In this document: positions 42,221 to 54,751 of the stretch, in pieces | Layout of the letters: each line of letters opens with the position of its first letter | How positions within the stretch are numbered: the stretch's first letter is position 1 | From: CAWANP01 sp963783445 | Lineage (GTDB): Bacteria > Chloroflexota > Anaerolineae > JAAYZQ01 | NCBI GenBank assembly: GCA_963783445.1 | Contig: CAWANP010000002.1 | Location: 62,001 to 126,000 of the forward strand | Reading direction: 5' to 3' | Length of the DNA stretch: 64,000 nt | The notes under the pieces: model-generated | Told to the model about the DNA's origin: nothing | Database searches by the model: none | The model's input: only the letters and a program-made list of their open reading frames with translations | Program-made: the position numbers and the translations under genes

Positions 42221-42715
42221 GTGGAAACTGAACGAGAGGTTGGGGCTCTGCTGGTTGCATTGGGTTTGACCCTTGCCACGGCTGAATCGTGTACAGGTGG
42301 TCTGCTGGCTCACCGCATCACGAATGTACCAGGTAGTTCGGCCTACTATGTGGGGGGCCTTGTTGCGTATGCGAATGAAGTGAAAGAAACATGCCTGGGC
42401 GTGCGGCCCGAGACTCTCTTGGCCCATGGCGCCGTCAGTGAGGAGACGGTACTGGAGATGGCTGGGGGCGCCCGAGCGCGGATGGGTGCTGATGTGGCCC
42501 TCGCTACCACAGGCATAGCCGGGCCTGGTGGGGGCACAGCGGAGAAGCCCGTAGGCCTGGTCTATGTGGCTCTGTCGGCGGCTGAAATGGAACGAGGCGA
42601 GCAGCACATCTGGTCAAGTGACGGCACTGTTGATGAGCGTTTGGCCAACAAGGAGAAATCGGTCGACGCGGTCCTAGGATTGCTGCTTGATTATCTGCAG
42701 GGGCTAGGGAAATGA
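42221..42715 (+). CDS. pncC: Nicotinamide-nucleotide amidohydrolase PncC (CinA C-terminal domain)
   Basis: The 164-residue stand-alone CinA C-terminal domain deamidates NMN for NAD salvage. TLATAESCTGGLLAHRITNVPGSS carries the catalytic Ser, YYVGGLVAYANEVK follows, and ATTGIAGPGGGTAEKPVGLVY closes the site. The start is probably GTG at 42221 after GGGGAAA; a TTG at 42182 is possible. It follows the biotin carrier gene closely and overlaps the next gene by ATGA. Confidence 0.9.
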   Translation: METEREVGALLVALGLTLATAESCTGGLLAHRITNVPGSSAYYVGGLVAYANEVKETCLGVRPETLLAHGAVSEETVLEMAGGARARMGADVALATTGIAGPGGGTAEKPVGLVYVALSAAEMERGEQHIWSSDGTVDERLANKEKSVDAVLGLLLDYLQGLGK

Positions 42716-42981
42716 AGGTCCAGTTTGTGAATGAGGCGGTCAGCGTGGAAGTCACGCCTCGCCGGGCTGGGGAGAGCCGTCCCCTGGCATTTGTTTGGAG
42801 GGGAATGCGGCTGCAAATCGAATCGTGGGGCCGAGATGGCCCGAAAACCCTGGGGGACCGTGCCGTGCACTGCCACCTGGTCCAGACGGCTGGTTTCGAA
42901 ACCTGGGAACTGTGTCAGGATATAGAAACGGCCCAGTGGACGCTTGCACGTCACTGGGCCCGAAACGCTCCGGTTGCCTGA
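42712..42981 (+). CDS. DUF6504-like small protein, second copy
   Basis: The 89 residues contain FVWRGMRLQIESWGR, then VHCHLVQTA and WELCQDIETAQWTLARHW. The order FxWRG, then (F/W)EL-x2-D, then W-x-L-x-R, matches the protein at 21252-21554, so the two look like distant paralogues. Function unknown. It is coupled to pncC by a 4-base overlap. Confidence 0.55.
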   Translation: MKVQFVNEAVSVEVTPRRAGESRPLAFVWRGMRLQIESWGRDGPKTLGDRAVHCHLVQTAGFETWELCQDIETAQWTLARHWARNAPVA

Positions 42982-42984
42982 GGA

Positions 42985-43455
42985 CTAGGGCGATTTACGG
43001 GTTACCCGCTCGCTAAACCTCTGCACGTTGATTATTGCTCTCTGGTGCGTGCCGTCCCCCACAAGTTCGCGCTCGCCTTCGGAGCTATTGGGCGGTATTT
43101 CGTACACGCTCACGCGGAAGCTCAATCTTCTTCCCTGAACCTCCACCAACTCGGAAGCAGCGACAACCTGCCAACCCAAGGCTGTTGGGGCCAGATGCCG
43201 GATGTCCAGACTTGCGCCGACAGTGCAGTATCCCTCTGGTAGAAGGTGATCCACCGCAGCCACACTCGCTTGCTCCATCAGGAGGACCATCTGTGGCGTG
43301 GCCAGTACCTCTACCGCGCCACTGCCCAGGTGCTGAGCGGTGTGCTCTGACGCAACACTAAGGTTGACCTCTCCCTGCAGCCCTGGCTGGATGGCGGCAA
43401 AGCAATCACTTGGCTTGGTGCCAGTAGGGGGCTCGGGCTTTTCAGCACGGGTCAT
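42985..43455 (-). CDS. FlK-like acyl-CoA thioesterase (hotdog fold)
   Basis: The 156-residue protein has ATPQMVLLMEQASVAAVDHLL, TVGASLDIRHLAPTALGWQV and ends DGTHQRAIINVQRF. This is the pattern of the fluoroacetyl-CoA-thioesterase-like group, many of which act on unknown acyl-CoAs. It may cut acyl-CoA made by the nearby genes. Its start overlaps the stop of the upstream gene (ATGA), and it converges with the DUF6504-like gene 3 bases away. The exact start is open, since the first 20 residues look disordered. Confidence 0.75.
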   Translation of the reverse strand: MTRAEKPEPPTGTKPSDCFAAIQPGLQGEVNLSVASEHTAQHLGSGAVEVLATPQMVLLMEQASVAAVDHLLPEGYCTVGASLDIRHLAPTALGWQVVAASELVEVQGRRLSFRVSVYEIPPNSSEGERELVGDGTHQRAIINVQRFSERVTRKSP

Positions 43456-43847
43456 GCTTCGGGTTCGGGATCTGCTTCCGCCTCTGGATCTTCTGCAACT
43501 GGTGCCTTGGACTCTATGGAGGTGAGGAACCTTGATATGCCCTTGTTCAGTTCGCTGAGGCCGACAACCAAGCCTCGCTCAAACTCATCGGCCAGATCAG
43601 TTTCGCGAGCGCGGTCTACAGCTTCTTTGACCTGGCCACTGAACTGCTTGCCTGCTTCGCTTTCCTGGGCCGTAGAGATTGCTGCATCGACCTGTTGGCC
43701 CAACTCTGTGACTCCGGCGCCGATCTCTTGCCGCAGCTTGCGGCTGTCTTCGCTCTCCCACATGGCCTTTACCGCTGTGCTGAGTTGCTGGCCTAGGGCG
43801 TGGAATTCCTCCAACAGTCCGCTGTCTGGTTTCTGTTCTTCAGTCAT
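43452..43847 (-). CDS. Helical hypothetical protein
   Basis: The 131 residues are almost all helical and charged (LLEEFHALGQQLSTAVKAMWESED, GVTELGQQVDAAIS, AVDRARETDLADEFERGLVVGLSELN) with an acidic PEAEADPEPEA tail. It looks like a coiled-coil or amphipathic-helix protein, and some relatives are small stress or membrane-associated proteins. No family is recognised. The start at 43847 has AAGGAGA upstream. It is coupled to the thioesterase gene. Confidence 0.65.
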   Translation of the reverse strand: MTEEQKPDSGLLEEFHALGQQLSTAVKAMWESEDSRKLRQEIGAGVTELGQQVDAAISTAQESEAGKQFSGQVKEAVDRARETDLADEFERGLVVGLSELNKGISRFLTSIESKAPVAEDPEAEADPEPEA

Positions 43848-43950
43848 TGCCGCTTTCTCCTTGTAGAATGGGAATTTGTTCTGGGGCCGTCTGGGCAATC
43901 GCCCATGCCCCGATTGCCATCCTCTATACGCAACAAATACAAAAAGGTTC

Positions 43951-44068
43951 TTCTGGCAACGACCTACTCTCCCAGGGACCTTCGTCCCAAGTACCATCGG
44001 CGCTGGAGGGCTTAACTACCTGGTTCGGTATGGAGCAGGGTGTGCCCCCTCCGCTAAAGCCACCAGAA
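43951..44068 (-). rRNA. rrf: 5S ribosomal RNA
   Basis: The minus strand reads TCTGGTGGCTTTAGCGG at the 5' side, and GGTTGCCAGA-like sequence closes the terminal stem. CCTGCTCCATACCGAACC and the AGGGTCCCTGGGAGAG region (here CCCTGGGAGAGTAGG) are standard 5S parts. The stem extends past the gene (AAAAGGTTCTTCTGG with CCAGAAGAACCTTTT) and ends in a T-run, so it may serve processing and termination. It is the last gene of the operon. Confidence 0.92.
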
Positions 44069-44135
44069 GAACCTTTTATGCCATTGTTGAGGGCAACGAA
44101 GAATCTGTGATCGTTGCACACGATCTGACACCTTC

Positions 44136-44150
44136 AAAACTGAACAGGAT
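44136..44150 (-). ncRNA. 3' arm of the 23S precursor processing stem
   Basis: The 15 bases AAAACTGAACAGGAT on the plus strand are the exact reverse complement of 47237-47251 on the other side of the 23S gene. In the precursor transcript these arms would pair and bring the two 23S ends together for RNase III. Confidence 0.75.
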
Positions 44151-44177
44151 GGTCGGCGTAGACGCCGATTCACGCTA

Positions 44178-47207
<3,030 letters not shown>

Positions 47208-47236
47208 TCACGTGAATATGCGTTGATACGCTTTAC

Positions 47237-47251
47237 ATCCTGTTCAGTTTT
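47237..47251 (-). ncRNA. 5' arm of the 23S precursor processing stem
   Basis: ATCCTGTTCAGTTTT on the plus strand pairs with 44136-44150 over 15 bases without mismatch. Confidence 0.75.
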
Positions 47252-47505
47252 TAAGGTGCCAAACCTTCTATCCTAGCGATTTGCCGCTAGCCGCTGGAGA
47301 CTGGGTCTCCACTCATCCTCCAGCGGCCAGAGCCAATCAGCGTTACTACCTGGGCCTCGCATTGGGCACAAAAAGAGCCCGGCATATGCCAGGCTCCCCG
47401 CCTCGCCATATGTCCTACTGCTACCCGTATTCAGATTACTCTCCAACGTCTTTTTATCTTCAGTCGACCTAATCTCCAGCGGATCATGCTGTGCAACTGC
47501 TCAGG

Positions 47506-47579
47506 TGGGCCATTCTGGACTTGAACCAGAGACCTTTCCCTTATCAGAGGAGTGCTCTAGCCGACTGAGCTAATGGCCC
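47506..47579 (-). tRNA. tRNA-Ile (GAT anticodon) in the rRNA spacer
   Basis: The 74-base cloverleaf has a perfect 7-bp acceptor stem (GGGCCAT with ATGGCCC), a D arm starting GCTCAGTCGGCTAGAGC, the anticodon loop CTGATAA with GAT, and a T arm TCTGG-TTCAAGT-CCAGA. The pair at 27-43 is C-A, a weak point in the anticodon stem. CCA is not encoded (discriminator A is followed by CC then T). The usual tRNA-Ala partner of rRNA spacers is missing. Confidence 0.95.
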
Positions 47580-47593
47580 ATGATGGTAAGTGA

Positions 47594-47620
47594 CCTTAAC
47601 AACTGAAAAGTGATAGGAAG
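47594..47620 (-). ncRNA. 3' arm of the 16S precursor processing stem
   Basis: CCTTAACAACTGAAAAGTG on the plus strand and the following ATAGGAAG are the reverse complement of 49249-49275, with one mismatch in 27 positions. The arm lies between the 16S 3' end and tRNA-Ile. Confidence 0.75.
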
Positions 47621-47691
47621 ACGGCTTTGCTTTGGGTACTACAGATGGAGGTAGACGCTTGACCTGTCGGCCGAGCAGTCAAATCTCCCTA

Positions 47692-49190
<1,499 letters not shown>

Positions 49191-49248
49191 AATTCACTCT
49201 CAAAGTTTTAAGCCCAAACTATGTTTGGGGCCCAAAGTTGTCGCGCAC

Positions 49249-49275
49249 CTTCCTATCACTCTTCAGTTGTTAAGG
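49249..49275 (-). ncRNA. 5' arm of the 16S precursor processing stem
   Basis: CTTCCTATCACTCTTCAG and the following TTGTTAAGG on the plus strand pair with 47594-47620 with one mismatch. The stem brackets the 16S gene in the precursor. Confidence 0.75.
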
Positions 49276-49295
49276 TCCATCTCACGCGAAAGCAG

Positions 49296-49324
49296 ACTAT
49301 ACCACACTCGCATTCAGCTGTCAA
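49296..49324 (-). promoter_or_regulatory. rRNA operon promoter, proximal (P3)
   Basis: On the minus strand TTGACA (49324-49319) and TATAGT (49301-49296) are 17 bases apart, about 105 bases before the 16S start. Confidence 0.85.
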
Positions 49325-49427
49325 ATGCTGGCTCTGCCGTGTCCGGCGAACCGTCTGTCTCCCCGCTGACTTGTCAAAGTCCGTTGCCACCCGCGCGGCC
49401 AGAAACCGCTGCCAGCAACAAGGCGCG

Positions 49428-49456
49428 ATTCTATCACACTCGCAAAACCCTGTCAA
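49428..49456 (-). promoter_or_regulatory. rRNA operon promoter, middle (P2)
   Basis: TTGACA (49456-49451) and TAGAAT (49433-49428) are 17 bases apart on the minus strand. It is 132 bases upstream of P3 and lies in the downstream copy of the repeat unit. Confidence 0.85.
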
Positions 49457-49560
49457 ATGCGGCCTACACTGCGTCCTGCTGCCCGCCTGTCTTCTGCTGA
49501 CTTGTCAAGGTCGCTTGCTACCCGCGCACGGTCAGAAACCGCTGCCAGCAACGAGGCGCG

Positions 49561-49589
49561 ATTCTATCATACTCGCAAAACCCTGTCAA
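49561..49589 (-). promoter_or_regulatory. rRNA operon promoter, distal (P1)
   Basis: TTGACA (49589-49584) and TAGAAT (49566-49561) are 17 bases apart on the minus strand, 133 bases upstream of P2, in the upstream copy of the repeat unit. The spacer GGGTTTTGCGAGTATGA differs from that of P2 at one position. Confidence 0.85.
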
Positions 49590-49591
49590 AT

Positions 49592-49900
49592 TAGGAACTG
49601 AATGAGGAGGCACAAAGAAACCAACAAATCTCAGTTTCGGGACTTGCCGGCCGTTACCGCAGCGTATTCTCTCCGCTGGCCACATTGTGTTTAAGGTACG
49701 ATGATAAAACCATTGTATCAGAGGATCAGACGCTTGTCAAGTCCTGGGACATTAAAAACACAAAAGATTCCTACGCAAACGCAGCCACAGGCATTACCAT
49801 CTCTCGAGAACAAGACCAGTAACTGGGAGCTTGGCACTTGTCCGAGCATGCTTTGGAGCCCATCGGGAACTGGGACTGGAGCGCGCCGATGGACAAATAC
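49592..49900. other. Intergenic region upstream of the rRNA promoters
   Basis: Nothing beyond the end of the promoter repeat was recognised in these 309 bases. The sequence is AT-richer than its neighbours, which is common upstream of rRNA promoters. Confidence 0.5.
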
Positions 49901-50116
49901 TTAACCGATGATAAAGACCAATGCGATCAGAAGCACCAGAAGTGCCATGGCAATGATGGCAATGCGCCGGAGGTCCTCGACGACATAGTGATACTCTACG
50001 GAAAAGTTGATCTCCTTGGTTGGGCCCTCAGTTTGGGGGCGTACTGGCCGGGAGACACGTACCGGTTGGCCTACAGTAGAAGCCTGACGACGGGCTCGAC
50101 GCGATTTCTTTGCCAT
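49901..50116 (-). CDS. Small single-helix membrane protein
   Basis: The 71 residues have a basic N-terminus (MAKKSRRARRQ), a middle with VEYHYVVEDLRRI, and a C-terminal membrane helix (IAIIAMALLVLLIALVFII). It resembles small tail-anchored proteins of unknown function. It lies 100 bases downstream of murJ on the same strand. Confidence 0.65.
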   Translation of the reverse strand: MAKKSRRARRQASTVGQPVRVSRPVRPQTEGPTKEINFSVEYHYVVEDLRRIAIIAMALLVLLIALVFIIG

Positions 50117-50216
50117 GCTGAATTCTCTAACCTCTGCATATGGATTCGGTTCTCTGATGGACCAGGTAGTTCACAGGCCCAAATCATCTGGACTCATTAT
50201 AGCCAATACTGGCTGG

Positions 50217-51824
50217 CTAGTCAAGGTTTGATCGCGCCAATCTCCGCCGAACCAGGTCGCGTATGAGCTGGGCCTCGTGCACGCGGAGCAAATTGATCAG
50301 TGCCAGGTAGACAAGGAACCCAGCTGCTCCTACGATACCTACCGTGACGAGGCCGGCGACAAGCCCGCCGGTGCTTAGGAGCCCACTCGTGCCCACCAGC
50401 CTGGTAATACCAGCCAGCGCAAGTACCATGAAACTCACCATCACGCCACCGGCCAGCAGAGCTTTCACCAAGGTCCTGCCCAGGTGCTGGCCGGTCAGGC
50501 CCTTGACCTGGCGTTGGGTCAGGATCAACATCACCGTGGCATGGCTGAAATGCTTGGCCGAGTCGGCGAGGACGAGGCCCAGAAAGCCCAGCGGACCGAT
50601 CAGCGTCAGGGCCACAACCAGATAGACGCCTACGCTGAATATGCCGACCAAGGCCGGCGTGAGGGTATCTTGCCGGGCAAAGAAGGCGTAATTCAAGGGC
50701 CAGTCTATGGCCGCAAAGATGAGCCCCGCCAGGTATAGGCGGAGCGCCCATGCCGTCCAGTAGGTGTCCTGGGCGGTGAACTTGCCATGCTGAAACAGCA
50801 GGGCTACGGTCGGCTGGGCCAGCACCAAAAGGCCCAGGGTGGCTGGTACGACGAGCACCAGCACCAGCCGCAACCCCATGCCCAAGGTCTGGCGGAAGCC
50901 ACGCCAATCACCCTGAGCACTCAATCTCGACAGAGTGGGCAGTACGGCCAATGAGATGGCTACAGCCACCAAGCCATGGGGCATCTGAACCAGCGTTGTC
51001 GCCCGGTCCATCCATGCGATGCTGCTTTCCCCGGTGGATGAGGCCAGCCGCCGGTCAATGGCGATCTGTATGTTGCTGACAAGCAGGCCCAAGGCGATGG
51101 GTAAATAGAGGCGCAGAATGCGTCGTAGGGCGGGATTGGAGAGGTCGATGCGAAATTGAAAGCGCACGTCGCGCAGGTCGGGGATCTGAATGAGGAGCTG
51201 CAATACCGAGCCCAGAACAACGCCCACGGCCAGACTGAAAGCATCTAGCCGCCCGGACAACAAGGGGACGGCGACGATGACTCCCAGGTTAAAGACTGCT
51301 GCGCCAAAGGCGGGATAGGTGAAGCGCTTGAGGGTGTAGAGAAGGCCTGTTACCACCCCTGACAGGCCAAAGAAGAGCATGGCCGGGGCGATGATGCGGA
51401 GCATGGTTGCCAGCGCAGCCTGCAATTCGGGCTCAAAACCGCCACCGAGCAGCCAGGCTACCTGGGGGGCAAAGACCTCCAGCAGCAGCACGATCGCAGC
51501 CAGTACCAGGGCGGCCAAACTAGCCAGGCTACTGAACAGCGCCCACAGCGCGGCGCGTCCCTCCGTTTCCTCGACCTGGCTAAAGACAGGAACCAATGCT
51601 GCGCTGAGCATGCCCCCAATGAGCATTTCGTAGATCATCTTGGGGACGATGGCTGCAATGCCAAAGGCACTGACCAGGCCGCTCGCCCCAAAAAAGTAGG
51701 CGATGACCTGCTCCCGAACCAGACCGAGTACCCGGCTGGCGATATTGCCTACGGCGATGATGCCCGCAGCCTGGGCTATGTCGCCCTGTTCAGTTGTCGA
51801 AGGTTGGGTAGAGGCTTGACTCAC
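50217..51824 (-). CDS. murJ: Lipid II flippase MurJ
   Basis: A 535-residue membrane protein with about 14 hydrophobic segments of the MATE-like MOP fold. It would move lipid II across the cytoplasmic membrane for peptidoglycan synthesis. IAVGNIASRVLGLVREQVIAYFFGAS and MIYEMLIGGMLSAALVPVFS are the conserved first helices; QMPHGLVAVAISLAVLPTLSRL, LLFQHGKFTAQDTY, RLYLAGLIFAAIDWPLNYAFFA and SAKHFSHATVMLIL are later landmarks. The start is GTG at 51824. The gene follows the Ig-like protein gene by 16 bases. Confidence 0.93.
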   Translation of the reverse strand: MSQASTQPSTTEQGDIAQAAGIIAVGNIASRVLGLVREQVIAYFFGASGLVSAFGIAAIVPKMIYEMLIGGMLSAALVPVFSQVEETEGRAALWALFSSLASLAALVLAAIVLLLEVFAPQVAWLLGGGFEPELQAALATMLRIIAPAMLFFGLSGVVTGLLYTLKRFTYPAFGAAVFNLGVIVAVPLLSGRLDAFSLAVGVVLGSVLQLLIQIPDLRDVRFQFRIDLSNPALRRILRLYLPIALGLLVSNIQIAIDRRLASSTGESSIAWMDRATTLVQMPHGLVAVAISLAVLPTLSRLSAQGDWRGFRQTLGMGLRLVLVLVVPATLGLLVLAQPTVALLFQHGKFTAQDTYWTAWALRLYLAGLIFAAIDWPLNYAFFARQDTLTPALVGIFSVGVYLVVALTLIGPLGFLGLVLADSAKHFSHATVMLILTQRQVKGLTGQHLGRTLVKALLAGGVMVSFMVLALAGITRLVGTSGLLSTGGLVAGLVTVGIVGAAGFLVYLALINLLRVHEAQLIRDLVRRRLARSNLD

Positions 51825-51840
51825 GAAGGTCCAAGCCGCG

Positions 51841-52593
51841 CTAGCGCTGGACGGTGATCGTCACCCGGCAGGGCTCTGGGTAGTTGCCCGTTTGGTCGAC
51901 CACCACCAGTCGCAGAGTATAGGTACCTGGAGCATATGCCCCGCCGTTAAAGGTCTCCAGCACGCCACCTGCCACTGCGTTGCGGTGTAACTGTCCGACG
52001 ACAGTCCATTCCTGATCCCTGGGATTGGATCCCGGACCGACTTCGACCTTGTAGTATTGAAAGTTAGCTCCGCTTGCTATGCCTCGAAGGGGCACGTTGC
52101 CTTGGACCACCTGGTTGAGGCCGGGTGATGTGATGCGCACGTTGGGATTGGGGCATGCGGGAGGAGCAACTGCTGGCGCTTCTGTAGCGGCCGCATCAGG
52201 CGTATCAGATGGCCTGACAGGGCGAGTGGGGCGAATGACGGTAGCCGTAGCCGTGGATGTTATGGTGGCAGGCGCTGCTGTAGATGTCAAAGTCGGTGCG
52301 GCGAGCAGGCCCGGGGTCGCCGTTGGCACTGGCTGTTGAGGCTCTTCTTCCATCTTTGGCAGCAGGTAGTTGGTTGCTCCAAATGTGGCTCCCATCATGA
52401 GCAGTACAACAGCAGCCAGCAGCACGCTACGGCCGTAGCGCCCGCGGGCTTGTTCCTGCTCCAACTTGAATATCGAACGGACACTCTCGCGGCGTGCAAG
52501 GATCGCACGCCGCAGATAGAAGAGCAAGATGAGTCCCAAGAGACCATAGATCCACCACTGATATTCGACAATCAGCTGTAGGACCTGTTCCAT
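51841..52593 (-). CDS. Membrane-anchored protein with C-terminal Ig-like domain
   Basis: The 250 residues contain two membrane helices, about 13-27 (WWIYGLLGLILLFYL) and 56-76 (SVLLAAVVLLMMGATFGATNYLL), then a Thr/Pro/Ala-rich spacer (80-145). The C-terminal domain (150-250) reads NVRITSPGLNQVVQGNVPLRGIAS and YAPGTYTLRLVVVDQTGNYPEPCRVTI, a beta-sandwich of the kind that binds cell wall or other surface partners. Function unknown. It lies upstream of murJ on the same strand. Confidence 0.7.
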   Translation of the reverse strand: MEQVLQLIVEYQWWIYGLLGLILLFYLRRAILARRESVRSIFKLEQEQARGRYGRSVLLAAVVLLMMGATFGATNYLLPKMEEEPQQPVPTATPGLLAAPTLTSTAAPATITSTATATVIRPTRPVRPSDTPDAAATEAPAVAPPACPNPNVRITSPGLNQVVQGNVPLRGIASGANFQYYKVEVGPGSNPRDQEWTVVGQLHRNAVAGGVLETFNGGAYAPGTYTLRLVVVDQTGNYPEPCRVTITVQR

Positions 52594-52727
52594 GTATCAC
52601 TCCACGCTGGGAAAGATTCCGCTTGCGCGGCACTCTACCACAGAAGCCCTTTTTCGGCAACCTGGGCAGCGACAATTGGCAGTGGCTGAAAACGGTACCT
52701 GAGATTTGCTGCCGGGATGTGGTTGTG

Positions 52728-53579
52728 TCATGCCCTGTCCATACGGTCCAGTACCCCGAGAATCAGCGAAATCAGCCGCGGGACGATCTGCTGTCCAGTA
52801 GCCAGGACCTCTTCATGGCTTGTGACCTGGTCCGCGGTAGGATCGGTCAGGGCGATGTTGCTGATGCCAGATATCCCCAGCACCCTCATCCCCCCGTGGC
52901 GGGCCACTATCACCTCTGGCACGGTGGACATGCCCACCGCATCGGCGCCTATCAGCCGCAGGAAGCGAAGATCGGCTGGCGTCTCAAAGGATGGCCCCGA
53001 GAGCGAGACGTAGACACCTTCACGCAATGGGATTTCCTGTTCTTGGGCAACCTTGCGGGCAATGCGACGCAGTTCACGATCATAGGTCTGGGACATGTCA
53101 GGAAAGCGCGGTCCAAGCGTTGGATCATTCGGTCCGAAAAGGGGATTGGCGCCGGCCATGCCGATGAGATTGATGTGGTCGCTGATGAGCATCAAATCGC
53201 CGGCGTCAAAGGTCGGGTCAAGCCCTCCTGCAGCGTTTGTCACGATCAGGGTCTGTATACCCAAAACTTGCATAACGCGCACAGGGAAAACCACCTGTTG
53301 TATGGGGTAGCCTTCATAAAAGTGTACGCGTCCCTGCATGATCATGACTGTGGTTTCTCCCAATCGCCCCAGTACCAGTTGTCCCGCGTGCCCCTCTACT
53401 GTTGGCTTTGGAAAGTTGGGAATCTCTCCGAAAAGCAGCGAATCGGCATCTTCCACTGCCTGAGCCAGCGGACTCAGGCCTGAGCCCAGGATCACAGCCA
53501 CCCGCGGGCGGTGGCGTGTCTGGCTTGTAATGTATTCAGCGGCTGTTTCGTATTGCTCACGCGTGTAATAGTGCACCAT
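52728..53579 (-). CDS. Purine nucleoside phosphorylase
   Basis: The 283-residue enzyme belongs to the trimeric PNP/MTAP class: VAVILGSGLSPLAQAVEDA, PKPTVEGHAGQLVLG, VMIMQGRVHFYEGYP, LIVTNAAGGLDPTF, DLMLISDHINLIG, GVYVSLSGPSFETPADLRFL and VGMSTVPEVIVARHGGMRVLGIS. It splits purine nucleosides with phosphate for salvage. The start is ATG at 53579 (GTG one codon upstream), joined as TGATG to the stop of a short frame. Confidence 0.93.
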   Translation of the reverse strand: MVHYYTREQYETAAEYITSQTRHRPRVAVILGSGLSPLAQAVEDADSLLFGEIPNFPKPTVEGHAGQLVLGRLGETTVMIMQGRVHFYEGYPIQQVVFPVRVMQVLGIQTLIVTNAAGGLDPTFDAGDLMLISDHINLIGMAGANPLFGPNDPTLGPRFPDMSQTYDRELRRIARKVAQEQEIPLREGVYVSLSGPSFETPADLRFLRLIGADAVGMSTVPEVIVARHGGMRVLGISGISNIALTDPTADQVTSHEEVLATGQQIVPRLISLILGVLDRMDRA

Positions 53580-53722
53580 CACTGGTCCTCCTCTGTGCGA
53601 TGCTCAAATACCTGGCCGTAGGGGGCAGCGATGGTTCGTAGCTGGCCCTCCAAATACGGTTCACGTTGACGAGGCAGTCCCATCCAGCGCAACTCTGCCA
53701 ATTGGGCTAAGCCGGTCGGCAT
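53579..53722 (-). CDS. Possible 47-residue protein coupled to pnp
   Basis: The frame MPTGLAQLAELRWMGLPRQ and on to EHRTEEDQ ends in TGATG over the pnp start. The coupling and even composition favour a real short gene, but no ribosome binding site is seen and a stop lies 16 codons upstream. It could be the tail of a decayed gene. Confidence 0.35.
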   Translation of the reverse strand: MPTGLAQLAELRWMGLPRQREPYLEGQLRTIAAPYGQVFEHRTEEDQ

Positions 53723-53872
53723 GGGTACATTGGTCGGTTGCGGTCTCTGCTACACGGGGTTTTGGTGGCCGGTACAGCCTGCCAGAAGTCCCCAGCCATG
53801 GAGATGGGTTGGAAAACCCGCACTGCGGCTTGCCCGGTCAGCACCTGCGATGTTGGCGCGGAGAGCAAATGC

Positions 53873-54751
53873 CTAGGTTGCGCTCTCGTCGGTCGTTTCG
53901 TCTTCACTGACCTGGGCGTAGACCTGGGTGGTGGAAATGTTGGCATGCCCCAGTAGTTCTTGCACGTATTCCAGATCTGCTCTTTGGTTGAGCAAGTGGG
54001 CGGCAAAGGTGTGGCGCAAAGTGTGGGGCGTCACATCTTCCTGCATACCTACTTCACGCACATAGTGCTTGACGATCAGCCACAGGCCCTGGCGGGTCAG
54101 CCGTTGCCCTCGGTGGTTAAGAAAGAGTGCGTGCTCTTCTGGGTCCCGTAGCAACTGCACCCGTCCCCGCTCCAGATAGTCACTCAAGGGCTCGAGCGCC
54201 CGGCGGTGCACCGGAACAAGCCGATCTCGATTGTCCTTGGGGTGCACCACTCGGACCGTTTCAGATGCCAGATTTACATCCTCAACGTTGAGGGAGACCA
54301 ATTCGGTGACGCGCAGTCCGGTGGCGTACAGTACTTCCAGCAGAGCCCGGTCCCGTAGGGCTTTGGGCGTGTCTTCCCGAGCCGCTTCTTTCAGTAACCG
54401 CTCCATGTCCTCTTGTGAGATGGCTTTGGGCAGCCGCTTGCGGACCTTGGGCGAGTCAAGGGTTGCCGTTGGGTCGTCCTGGATCTCCCCACGGTCAGCC
54501 AGGTAGTGAAAAAACGACTTGATCGCGGCCACCTTGCGGGCGACGGTGGATGAAGCATACTCTTGCTCACCCTTCATGAACATGACATAGCCCATGATTG
54601 TGTTCTGGTCCACTTTGTCCCAGCCAGAAACGCGGGGCTCGACATAAGCACAGAACTGCGACAAGTCATTGCGATAGGCAGCCAGAGTATTCTCAGAATA
54701 GCCCTTGTCCACGGCCAGGAATTCCAGGAACTCTTTTATTTGTTCTCTCAT
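53873..54751 (-). CDS. Tyrosine recombinase XerD/XerC family
   Basis: The 292-residue recombinase has the whole catalytic set: Arg147 (YATGLRVTEL), Lys172 (HPKDNRDRLVPV), His243 and Arg246 (TPHTLRHTFAAHLL), His269 (ELLGHANIS) and Tyr278 (TTQVYAQV). The N-terminal SAM-like domain reads FLEFLAVDKGYSENTLAAYRNDL. It would resolve chromosome dimers at dif in the cell, working alone or with a partner. The extra acidic tail (SEDETTDESAT) is short. The contrast with the defective copy at 3535-4410 is clear. Confidence 0.92.
   Translation of the reverse strand: MREQIKEFLEFLAVDKGYSENTLAAYRNDLSQFCAYVEPRVSGWDKVDQNTIMGYVMFMKGEQEYASSTVARKVAAIKSFFHYLADRGEIQDDPTATLDSPKVRKRLPKAISQEDMERLLKEAAREDTPKALRDRALLEVLYATGLRVTELVSLNVEDVNLASETVRVVHPKDNRDRLVPVHRRALEPLSDYLERGRVQLLRDPEEHALFLNHRGQRLTRQGLWLIVKHYVREVGMQEDVTPHTLRHTFAAHLLNQRADLEYVQELLGHANISTTQVYAQVSEDETTDESAT

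Larger units (their letters stand above)
49365..49591 (-). repeat. Two copies of a 94-96 base promoter unit
   Basis: The unit at 49365-49458 recurs at 49496-49591 with about ten changes and a two-base length difference. Both hold CCAGCAAC(A/G)AGGCGCG next to the promoter. The third promoter at 49296-49324 shares only the core region. Confidence 0.8.
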
